10,347 bases of DNA from B1-G15 sp964346135. GTDB taxonomy: Archaea; Thermoproteota; Bathyarchaeia; Bathyarchaeales; Bathyarchaeaceae. Made by a program: the position numbers and the translations under genes. Position 1 is the first letter of the stretch. Every line of letters starts with the position of its first letter. The stretch is taken from NCBI GenBank assembly GCA_964346135.1, contig CAYFTS010000242.1, forward strand, positions 1-10,347. The letters run 5' to 3'. Under the pieces are notes generated by a model. The model worked only from the letters and a program-made list of their open reading frames with translations, searched no databases and was not told the DNA's origin. Below are positions 1 through 5,274 of this stretch, piece after piece.

Positions 1-11
1 GCAACCCCCGC
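1..11 (-). tRNA. tRNA-Leu, 5' end only (partial, runs off the window start)
   Basis: Read on the minus strand these bases are GCGGGGGTTGC. This is the typical start of an archaeal tRNA-Leu: a seven-base acceptor strand GCGGGGG, U8, U9, then G10 C11 opening the D stem. Only the first 11 bases are present, so the anticodon and cloverleaf cannot be checked. A tRNA-Ser or a chance match is possible. The GC-rich run ends sharply against AT-rich upstream sequence, as expected at the edge of a stable RNA gene. Confidence 0.5.
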
Positions 12-15
12 CCTC

Positions 16-50
16 TAACCTAGGTTACTTTTACTCAAGTTTCAATTAAA
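16..50 (-). promoter_or_regulatory. Putative tRNA promoter with 12-bp palindrome
   Basis: On the minus strand an AT-rich TATA-like element (TTTAATTGAA, bases 50-41) lies about 30 to 35 bases before the putative tRNA 5' end, a little far but usable if the precursor has a short leader. Between the two sits a perfect 12-base palindrome, TAACCTAGGTTA (16-27), five bases from the predicted mature end. The promoter call rests on position and composition only. Confidence 0.3.
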
Positions 51-453
51 TGTTACTTGCTAACCAGCGACCAATAGGATACTGTTAACTTATCAGTGAT
101 AGCGTAAAGAACTTTGTTGAACAAAAGAAAAAAATGCATTATTGAATAAACCTGAGTAGTTGCTCTTTTTCATATTTGGGTCATATAGCGAAAAGATATA
201 TTGAAAACAAGTTTTTTCTCGAAGAAACTGTTTGTGCTAAAATAAGATAAGTTGGCTTGACGCTTTTGAAACTCAGTCCTTTTTTTCCTATTTGGTTTTT
301 AATAGCAGCAGAATGTTGAAAACAGCGTTTTCTTAAAAAAATTTGTAATAGGCGCAAATCAAGCAATCACAAATAACTTAACAGCATCAACCAATAGAAA
401 AATACTTTTGTAGCTACCAATTCAATTATGGACAAACCAAACACAAACATTCA
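51..453. other. AT-rich spacer with no supported gene
   Basis: This stretch of about 400 bases separates the partial tRNA from guaA. The longest open frame (minus, 181-366, 61 codons) has no Shine-Dalgarno site, no recognisable motif and the low-complexity composition expected of AT-rich noncoding DNA. A 19-codon plus-strand frame (428-487) overlaps the guaA start, but it lies upstream of the predicted transcription start. I see no RNA gene or repeat here. Confidence 0.5.
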
Positions 454-466
454 CTTAAAAAATAAA
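454..466 (+). promoter_or_regulatory. TATA-like box of guaA
   Basis: The AT run CTTAAAAAATAAA lies with its centre about 25 bases before the guaA ATG at 484. Archaeal transcription usually starts about 25 bases after the TATA centre, so the mRNA would begin at or next to the start codon. No good Shine-Dalgarno sequence precedes the ATG, which also fits a leaderless mRNA. Confidence 0.5.
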
Positions 467-483
467 ACGTTGAGAAATGCCGT

Positions 484-2016
484 ATGAAACCCGACACAAT
501 TCTCGTCCTAGACTTTGGTGGACAATACTGCCATCTCATAGGGAGAAGAGTTAGGGAACATCAGGTTTATTCTGAAGTGGTCCCACACGACATAACCCTC
601 CAAGAACTCAAAGCTCTTAAAGAGCAGTTCAACATCAAAGGATTGATTCTATCAGGTGGCCCCTTAAGCGTTTACGAAAAAAACGCTCCCAAATTCGACT
701 CCGAAATTTTAGATTTAAACATGCCAGTCCTAGGCTTATGTTATGGACACCAACTCATCGCCAATTTTTCTGGAGGAAAAGTGAAAACCGCAAAGAAAAG
801 AGAATACGGGGTAACCTACGCAATAGTCGATAAGCCTCTAGGCGTACTGAAAGACTTGGAGAAAAAAGAAAAGGTTTGGATGAGCCACGGCGACACCGTT
901 TACGCACTTCCCGACAACTACGAAGTGCTTGCGCACACTGAGAACAGTCCAGTGGCGGCTTTTAAACACAAGGAAAAACCGATATACGGGTTGCAGTGGC
1001 ACCCGGAAGTTGTTCACACACCGAATGGCATGAAAATGCTCAGGAACTTCATCTTCGAAGTCTGCAAGTGTGAAGCAAACTGGAAAATGGAGGACATCAT
1101 AGAAAAAACAGTGGAAGAAATAAAACAGACGATTGGTGGCAGAAAAGCTATAATTGGCTTAAGCGGAGGCATTGACTCCAGCACAGCCACCGCCTTAGCT
1201 GCCAAAGCCATTGGAAAAAATCTGACAGCAGTTTTTGTTGACCACGGCTTTATGAGAGAAAACGAACCAGAACTTGTTAGAAACACGTTCAAAAGATTCG
1301 GCATCAACTTTGTTTTAGTGGAGGAAAAAAAGAGGTTTATGAAAAAGATAGCAGGAGTGATTGACCCTGAAAGAAAGAGGAAAATCATTGGGGAAGAATT
1401 CATCAGAGTTTTTGAAAAAGTTGGAGCCGATTATTTCATACAGGGAACCATCTATCCAGACAGAATTGAGTCAGGCTTCAGAAAGTTTTCGGACAAAATA
1501 AAGACCCATCACAATGTTGCAGGCTTGCCTCTTAGAATTGAGTTCAAAGCAATAGTTGAGCCGCTACGAGACCTGTACAAAGACGAAGTTAGGAGGGTTG
1601 CGGAAATGTTGAAGCTACCCAAAGAAATAATCAACAGACAACCATTTCCAGGACCAGGCTTAGCCGTAAGAGTCATGGGTGAAGTTACTGAAGAGAAAAT
1701 CAACATCGCTAGGAAAGCAGACAAAATCGTAACAGAGGAAATAGAGAAAGCTGAATTGAATGAAGGAATGTGGCAATACTTCGCTGTTTTAACAAGCACG
1801 AAAAGCACTGGAGTGAAAGGTGACTCTAGAGCCTATGGTTACACAATCGCTATTAGAGCTGTTGAAAGCAGAGAGGCTATGACCGCCAGCTTCGCAAAAA
1901 TTCCCTATGATACTTTAGAAACGATTTCAACAAGGATAACCAATGAGATACTGCAGGTCACACGAGTTGTGTATGACATCACTCACAAACCACCAGCAAC
2001 AATAGAATGGGAATAA
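484..2016 (+). CDS. guaA: GMP synthase, glutamine-hydrolysing, single chain
   Basis: It converts XMP, glutamine and ATP to GMP in the cytoplasm, the last step of de novo guanine nucleotide synthesis. The 510 residues cover both activities. The N-terminal class I glutamine amidotransferase (about 5-195) has its nucleophile Cys86 in GLCYGHQ and the His173/Glu175 pair in WHPEV. The ATP-pyrophosphatase domain (about 205-385) has the P-loop SGGIDSS at 227-233. The C-terminal dimerisation/XMP-binding part has RQPFPGPGLAVR (385-396) and the family-typical ending KPPATIEWE. The length is normal for a fused GuaA, whereas many archaea encode the two parts as separate genes. The ATG at 484 fits the family N-terminus and lies right after a TATA-like box, so the mRNA is probably leaderless. 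The gene converges with the next one, with only 17 bases between the stop codons. Confidence 0.97.
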   Translation: MKPDTILVLDFGGQYCHLIGRRVREHQVYSEVVPHDITLQELKALKEQFNIKGLILSGGPLSVYEKNAPKFDSEILDLNMPVLGLCYGHQLIANFSGGKVKTAKKREYGVTYAIVDKPLGVLKDLEKKEKVWMSHGDTVYALPDNYEVLAHTENSPVAAFKHKEKPIYGLQWHPEVVHTPNGMKMLRNFIFEVCKCEANWKMEDIIEKTVEEIKQTIGGRKAIIGLSGGIDSSTATALAAKAIGKNLTAVFVDHGFMRENEPELVRNTFKRFGINFVLVEEKKRFMKKIAGVIDPERKRKIIGEEFIRVFEKVGADYFIQGTIYPDRIESGFRKFSDKIKTHHNVAGLPLRIEFKAIVEPLRDLYKDEVRRVAEMLKLPKEIINRQPFPGPGLAVRVMGEVTEEKINIARKADKIVTEEIEKAELNEGMWQYFAVLTSTKSTGVKGDSRAYGYTIAIRAVESREAMTASFAKIPYDTLETISTRITNEILQVTRVVYDITHKPPATIEWE

Positions 2017-2033
2017 CAAAGAGAAGCCGTGTT

Positions 2034-3248
2034 TTATATTGCATTTAGCGCTACTAGGAGAGAAATAGTGGTTATGCTGTCTGCTAACGAACTTTCAATG
2101 GGAATCACAAAGTTGTCTGAGTCCCAGCCTTTCCGGTAAGTAAGTATAGCCACAGTATATGAGACAATGACTATAGCTGAAACGGCTAAGATGTTTGTCG
2201 TTATGAGTTGCGCCGTGAACCTTAACATATTAAACGTGGTTGTTCTGCGTGCAAAGGATGAGATTGCCGAGTACAACATAAACATCACAATCGATGCTAT
2301 CCATGCGCTGCCTATTTCGGTTAAATGTTGCTTAATTGAGGAAAACGATGATTTGAGCGTTCCTAAGAAAAGTTTAGTTGTGGCTGTTGAGCCTACGATG
2401 GATCCCACGTCTCCCACAGTATCGATCAACGCTGGGTAAACTACGTATATTTCTGGTCTATTGCCTACAATGTCACTTACTTTAACAAGAACCGAGCCTG
2501 TGACACTGACAACAAAAGCTACAAATACAAGAGTTAGCAGAAATTCTTTGATCGTTTCAACAAATTTTGTCTCTCTAACATTTTTGATTAAAATATATAC
2601 TACGACGAAAAAGAAAACGAAGTCGAACAGTCCAATCAAGTAATATCCTAATGGGGTTAACGTAAAGAAGATTTCCAAAATGAAAATGTAACATGCTGTG
2701 TCAATGATGTCGGCTACTGTCGATATTACAGGATATGCGGTTATGTCTGGGTCTAAACCATGTCTAAAAGAAACAACAGAAACTGCTACTGTTATAGGAG
2801 GGATGAAAAGGATAGATAGGCCCATGGTTGCAATAACCACAGCCAGCACTTCAATGAAATCTGTAACCGTGGCTTTCCAAAGAAATAAACCGAATGTCAA
2901 AGCCCCTAGTCCTATAACAATGCCACTCACAAATGACAATACGACGACCGCACGCAAAAGAAGATAAAAATTCTTCGTATTTTTAGTATAGCTGGGTTTC
3001 ACCGTTCCTAAGTGTAGACCAGTGCTAATGTGACCGCTGAACAAGCCCCCTATAGCACCTCTGATACTTAAAATTCCAGGGAAAAGAACAATAATCCATG
3101 GAGCCTTAGTGAACACATCAAGGGACAGGAAGATGAAGGTTCCAGCTAGGATGCCGCCTAGATTGAAGGACAGTGATAGCAAGGACTGTCCTAAGCTTTT
3201 GATCAGCCCAGTTATTGAAGTTCGAATAGTCATCGCAGCCACTTCCAT
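2034..3248 (-). CDS. MgtE/SLC41-like divalent cation transporter, two tandem repeats
   Basis: This is an integral membrane protein of 404 residues, probably moving Mg2+ or another divalent cation. It is made of two copies of the MgtE/SLC41 membrane domain. Repeat 1 has LFPGILSIRGAIGGLFSG (55-72) and later GLDPDITAYPVISTVAD (164-180). Repeat 2 has PALIDTVGDVGSIVGST (272-288) and GWDSDNFVIPIESSLAD (374-390). The paired Asp180 and Asp390 match the acidic position lining the pore in the family. The cytoplasmic N domain and CBS domains of bacterial MgtE are absent, so gating by those Mg2+ sensors is not possible; in this it resembles eukaryotic SLC41. Start: the ATG at 3248 gives MEVAAM, but the ATG at 3233 (Met6) is preceded by GGAAGTGG at good spacing and may be the true start. 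The ion specificity is inferred from the family only. Confidence 0.85.
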   Translation of the reverse strand: MEVAAMTIRTSITGLIKSLGQSLLSLSFNLGGILAGTFIFLSLDVFTKAPWIIVLFPGILSIRGAIGGLFSGHISTGLHLGTVKPSYTKNTKNFYLLLRAVVVLSFVSGIVIGLGALTFGLFLWKATVTDFIEVLAVVIATMGLSILFIPPITVAVSVVSFRHGLDPDITAYPVISTVADIIDTACYIFILEIFFTLTPLGYYLIGLFDFVFFFVVVYILIKNVRETKFVETIKEFLLTLVFVAFVVSVTGSVLVKVSDIVGNRPEIYVVYPALIDTVGDVGSIVGSTATTKLFLGTLKSSFSSIKQHLTEIGSAWIASIVMFMLYSAISSFARRTTTFNMLRFTAQLITTNILAVSAIVIVSYTVAILTYRKGWDSDNFVIPIESSLADSITTISLLVALNAI

Positions 3249-3299
3249 CCATTTGATGTCGCCTCATCCTTGAACAGTGTATAGTAGCCATGAATCTTA

Positions 3300-3319
3300 A
3301 GTCCGCTGGCACGCGGGCT
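3300..3319 (+). other. GC-rich hairpin in the divergent spacer
   Basis: Read as plus-strand RNA, AGUCCGC and GCGGGCU pair over seven base pairs, one of them G-U, around the loop UGGCAC. The G-U pair would be a C-A mismatch on the minus strand, so if the structure matters it belongs to a plus-strand RNA. It stands out from AT-rich surroundings in the 294-base spacer between the transporter and the Cas2/ChrB-like gene. Its function is unknown. The rest of the spacer (3249-3542) shows no gene I can support. Confidence 0.3.
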
Positions 3320-3510
3320 CGTCTGAAGCTAACACGCCCACTATGCAACTTTGATTTCCTCAACAGTGCTTGAAGTTTATGAACAAAGCTTTCTTAAAGG
3401 TATTTTGCTATGTTTCGGCACCGTGGTGAGGTTTTTTTCGTGATCCCGCGAGTAGAGTGAAAAACTAGGAATAAAGTTTCCTCTGCCCTTTAATTCATAT
3501 TCCTTGTCAG

Positions 3511-3521
3511 CGATTAAATAA
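3511..3521 (+). promoter_or_regulatory. TATA-like box of the Cas2/ChrB-like gene
   Basis: CGATTAAATAA lies about 26 bases, centre to codon, before the ATG at 3543. A second AT block (TTTAAAT) follows at 3523-3529. No Shine-Dalgarno sequence precedes the ATG, so a leaderless transcript is likely. Confidence 0.5.
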
Positions 3522-3542
3522 GTTTAAATTCTCAACTAAACG

Positions 3543-4325
3543 ATGGATAATTACATGGTTCTCTACGTAGCGTATAGGACTTCAAGAAATCTCAAGGATA
3601 GAAGCCTCATACCTCGTCGACTCAGAGTCCTGGGATGTACACGAGTTCACAAGGCGTTTTGGGAAGTAGAAAAAGAAAAAGCGAGTATGGTTTTGAAAAT
3701 ACTCCACAAAAATCAGCCAGTGTTTCTCAGGAGGATAAGAGAGGTCAGAAAGCCTAGATTTGTAAAAGAAAAGGGCATAAATGATTTTGGGAGTCTAGTG
3801 ATTGTTACATATGAAAACCCTAAAGAGGTAAAAAGGGAGAAGATAAGTAATTTTTTAAATAAAGCGCCTTGTATCCGCCTTTGTCGCTCGGTTTATGCTT
3901 TTTGCCAAGAGCACTCTCGCTTTGATGAGAGCAATGAACTAGTTGACGCTCAACGTTTCCGGATGTTCATACAGGAATTTCAAAGTGACGTTAAAGTTAT
4001 TCCACGAGTGGTTGTTGTAAACTCTGATTCTGTTGAAGAACTCTTGGAAGAGACGAAAAAACGTGTTGAACACGAAATTTCCGACATCATTAAGTGTAGC
4101 AAAAAGCTTTATGAGAGAATTAGTAAGGGAGAACAGGACATACAAAAAATTCATTGTTCTTTGTCTAAGCTTAAAAGAAGATTTATTGCCGTGAAAAAAG
4201 TCGCGTCTTATTATGAAAAATGGCTAGGAATGAACTTTACAAACAGCTTAGTGAAGATAAATGTAACTTTTAGAAAAATTCATTTATTAGTCAAAGAAGA
4301 GCAAAAACCACAACGTTCCGAATGA
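3543..4325 (+). CDS. Uncharacterised protein with two Cas2/ChrB-N-like halves and a helical tail
   Basis: The function is unknown. The 260-residue protein shows an internal duplication. Residues 4-65 (MVLYVAYRTSR, then LRVLGCTRVHKAFWEVE) follow the Cas2/ChrB-N plan: a hydrophobic first strand, a helix, then a glycine and an aromatic 'VxKxFW' strand. Residues 83-125 (GSLVIVTYENPKEVKREK, then IRLCRSVYAF) repeat it. Residues 160-230 form a long charged helical hairpin ending in LKRRFIAVKKVASYYEKWLG, much like the linker after the ChrB N domain. In Cas2 the first strand ends with a catalytic Asp; here it is Arg12 in the first half and Glu91 in the second, so Cas2-type nuclease activity is not expected. 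No CRISPR array or other cas gene is nearby. The predicted mRNA is leaderless. A nucleic-acid-binding or regulatory role is inferred from fold only. Confidence 0.75.
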   Translation: MDNYMVLYVAYRTSRNLKDRSLIPRRLRVLGCTRVHKAFWEVEKEKASMVLKILHKNQPVFLRRIREVRKPRFVKEKGINDFGSLVIVTYENPKEVKREKISNFLNKAPCIRLCRSVYAFCQEHSRFDESNELVDAQRFRMFIQEFQSDVKVIPRVVVVNSDSVEELLEETKKRVEHEISDIIKCSKKLYERISKGEQDIQKIHCSLSKLKRRFIAVKKVASYYEKWLGMNFTNSLVKINVTFRKIHLLVKEEQKPQRSE

Positions 4326-4327
4326 GA

Positions 4328-4386
4328 ACCTAAAAAACCAAAAATAGTTGGGTTGCGCATTCTGCCCCTTCTTTCTCTTTTTAGGT
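4328..4386. terminator. Shared bidirectional terminator region
   Basis: A perfect 9-base inverted repeat, ACCTAAAAA (4328-4336) and TTTTTAGGT (4378-4386), brackets the gap between two convergent transcripts. The plus strand ends in the T-rich run CTTTCTCTTTTT, and the minus strand shows TTTTTGGTTTTTT. Such T tracts end transcription in archaea, so this element can serve both the plus gene ending at 4325 and the minus genes ending at 4395. Confidence 0.55.
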
Positions 4387-4394
4387 GTTTGAAT

Positions 4395-4553
4395 TTACTT
4401 CTCCTTCTTTGCTTTCCTCTTCGGTTTTTCTTTTACATGCTCTTCGACTTCGGCTCGTAGCTTACGTGTACGCTCGAATACTTTCTCTTCATCAGGTAGG
4501 GTTTTCTCTTCTTTAGGTTTCTTTCTTCTCCTAAACCGATCAAGCAGACCCAT
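4395..4553 (-). CDS. Small charged protein, 52 aa, unknown function
   Basis: It begins MGLLDRFRRRKKPKEEK and ends KPKRKAKKEK: a short basic amphipathic N-terminus, a charged helix about 20-42, and a Lys-rich tail. The start is well supported: GGGAGGC (bases 4567-4561) lies eight bases before the ATG, a near-ideal match to the archaeal anti-Shine-Dalgarno sequence. It starts 21 bases after the stop of the zinc-ribbon gene and is probably co-transcribed with it. An N-terminus of this kind could sit on a membrane surface or bind nucleic acid, but nothing in the sequence decides. It is not a family I recognise. Confidence 0.7.
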   Translation of the reverse strand: MGLLDRFRRRKKPKEEKTLPDEEKVFERTRKLRAEVEEHVKEKPKRKAKKEK

Positions 4554-4574
4554 GATGGATGCCTCCCTTAAGTC

Positions 4575-4703
4575 CTAAATCATCTTTATGTACTCACGAA
4601 ATTTTTTCCCGCAACATTCATACAATTTAACATGTATCTTGCTCATGTTCCATTCCTTGATTGAATTTTCAGTCTCTTTTCCGCATGTGGGACATCTAGC
4701 CAT
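4575..4703 (-). CDS. Small zinc-ribbon-like protein, 42 aa
   Basis: The protein starts MARCPTCGKE and has a second cysteine pair in LYECCGKKF. The four cysteines (4, 7, 30, 31) would make one small zinc site: a classic CPxCGK knuckle paired with a less usual adjacent CC. Translation is well supported: GAGGTGA (bases 4716-4710) lies six bases before the ATG. It is first in a pair with the 52-aa gene. A TATA-like TTAAAATC at 4734-4727 lies so close that it would give a nearly leaderless mRNA lacking the Shine-Dalgarno site, so a promoter further upstream (AT-rich 4735-4763) or transcription from 4974 is more consistent. The function is unknown; small zinc ribbons often bind nucleic acid or act as subunits of larger machines. 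Confidence 0.75.
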   Translation of the reverse strand: MARCPTCGKETENSIKEWNMSKIHVKLYECCGKKFREYIKMI

Positions 4704-4758
4704 TTTTAGTCACCTCTTCAAGGATAGATTTTAAGTTTTTAACTCAAAAATGGGAATT

Positions 4759-4773
4759 AAAAACAAGGTTTTT
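4759..4773 (-). terminator. Hairpin plus T-run after the tiny-gene pair
   Basis: On the minus strand AAAAAC-CTT-GTTTTT forms a perfect six-base-pair stem ending in a T tract. It sits 35 to 50 bases after the stop of the 18-aa gene and may end or attenuate the transcript before the zinc-ribbon gene. Confidence 0.4.
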
Positions 4774-4808
4774 CGCCTAGTTCACGTAGCGTGCAGCTCT
4801 GGGCTCTA

Positions 4809-4865
4809 CTAATACTCTTCCTCTTCTCGTTTCTTCTTAGCTGGTTTTTTCTTCTTCTCGGCCAT
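4809..4865 (-). CDS. Very small Lys/Glu-rich protein, 18 aa
   Basis: The reading frame encodes MAEKKKKPAKKKREEEEY. What makes it credible is its translation signal: AGGGAGGTGA (bases 4880-4871), a perfect archaeal Shine-Dalgarno match, lies five bases before the ATG. This is the strongest such site in the window. The Shine-Dalgarno site overlaps the TGA stop of the preceding 26-codon frame, suggesting translational coupling. The opposite strand here reads as a Leu/Phe/Ser-rich open frame, which is only the mirror of the Lys/Glu codons. The charge-block composition (basic then acidic) recalls the tail of the 52-aa neighbour. The function is unknown. Confidence 0.55.
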   Translation of the reverse strand: MAEKKKKPAKKKREEEEY

Positions 4866-4870
4866 GCTTG

Positions 4871-4951
4871 TCACCTCCCTTCACATTTTTGGTTGTGGCA
4901 CACTTTCTCCTCTTCTTCAACTCGTGTGCTTTTGCCAGCCAGAATTTTCAC
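4871..4951 (-). CDS. Possible 26-aa peptide with GTG start
   Basis: From GTG at 4951 the frame reads VKILAGKSTRVEEEEK then VCHNQKCEGR, with two cysteines (18 and 23). GTG is the only normal start after an in-frame TAA, and a TATA-like TTATTTGA lies centred 26 bases before it, which fits a leaderless mRNA. The TGA stop is built into the Shine-Dalgarno site of the following 18-aa gene. No Shine-Dalgarno site of its own is seen. It could be a real leader or coupled peptide, or just the 5' leader of the 18-aa gene. Confidence 0.4.
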   Translation of the reverse strand: MKILAGKSTRVEEEEKVCHNQKCEGR

Positions 4952-4973
4952 ATTGAAAACTTATTCACAACAT

Positions 4974-4981
4974 TCAAATAA
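4974..4981 (-). promoter_or_regulatory. TATA-like box of the tiny-gene cluster
   Basis: TTATTTGA on the minus strand, centred 26 bases before GTG 4951, is placed as expected for a promoter giving a leaderless mRNA at that codon, or a leader of about 85 bases for the 18-aa gene. Confidence 0.35.
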
Positions 4982-5153
4982 GGCTTCATAGCATAAAGAA
5001 AAGCTGAAAAATAATTTTTTTAACCGAATAAGGCAAAATGAGCATCTGTAAAACTGAAAAAGAATTGAAATAAGTCTATATCTGATAAAGACCAGATTTC
5101 TTCGTCAATAAATTTAAAAAAGACAGAAAATAAGTTACAAAAAAGAGTTACTT
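4982..5153. other. AT-rich spacer with no supported gene
   Basis: This is part of a 323-base gap between the minus-strand tiny genes and the plus-strand pyrophosphorylase. A minus-strand frame is open through it (from ATG 5256 to 5020, starting MILLAILILKILFKK), but it has no Shine-Dalgarno site and Phe/Leu-rich composition typical of AT-rich noncoding sequence, so I do not call it. Confidence 0.45.
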
Positions 5154-5170
5154 GTGAAATATATAAATAA
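5154..5170 (+). promoter_or_regulatory. BRE/TATA promoter upstream of the pyrophosphorylase
   Basis: GTGAAATATATAAATAA combines a purine-rich BRE-like GTGAAA with TATATAAATAA, the most canonical archaeal promoter in the window. The start of transcription would be near 5188-5192, giving a leader of about 85 bases before the TTG start at 5275. A second AT-rich candidate (AATATTAAAA, 5231-5240) could give a leader of about 12 bases. Confidence 0.5.
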
Positions 5171-5181
5171 ACTAGTTCACC

Positions 5182-5204
5182 CTCAACTTTGAGAGTTTTC
5201 TCAA
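5182..5204 (+). repeat. Overlapping inverted repeats at the predicted transcription start
   Basis: CTCAA (5182-5186) pairs with TTGAG (5189-5193), and TTGAGA (5189-5194) pairs perfectly with TCTCAA (5199-5204). The middle arm is shared, so only one hairpin can form at a time. It lies where transcription from the TATA box at 5159-5170 should begin, so it could be a repressor operator or a small RNA switch in the leader. Confidence 0.35.
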
Positions 5205-5274
5205 TTTTCGTCTTTTTGAATAAGATTTTTAATATTAAAATCGCCAAGAGTATCATTACTGGAGCGACGCTTAA

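Noticed and set aside
181..366. Minus-strand 61-codon frame in the leading spacer
   Set aside because: No ribosome site, no motif, and composition matches random AT-rich DNA.
428..487. 19-codon frame overlapping the guaA start (ATGA overlap)
   Set aside because: It lies upstream of the predicted transcription start, has no ribosome site and shows no recognisable motif.
3249..3345. tRNA-Leu-like pieces on the minus strand (CTTAAGA loop, GAGCCC, GTTCAA)
   Set aside because: The anticodon stem has mismatches, no acceptor or T stem pairs, and spacing is wrong for a cloverleaf.
3118..3363. Minus-strand 81-codon frame rich in Arg and His
   Set aside because: It overlaps the start of the transporter in another phase and has no domain; transporter homology clearly selects the other frame.
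3543..4325. Calling the Cas2-like protein a CRISPR adaptation gene
   Set aside because: No CRISPR repeats, no cas1 or other cas gene in the window, and the catalytic Asp of Cas2 is absent.
4791..4991. Plus-strand 66-codon frame, very hydrophobic, looks like a membrane peptide
   Set aside because: It is the mirror of the Lys/Glu-rich minus-strand tiny genes, has no ribosome site, and its Leu/Phe/Ser composition follows from AAG and GAA codons on the other strand.
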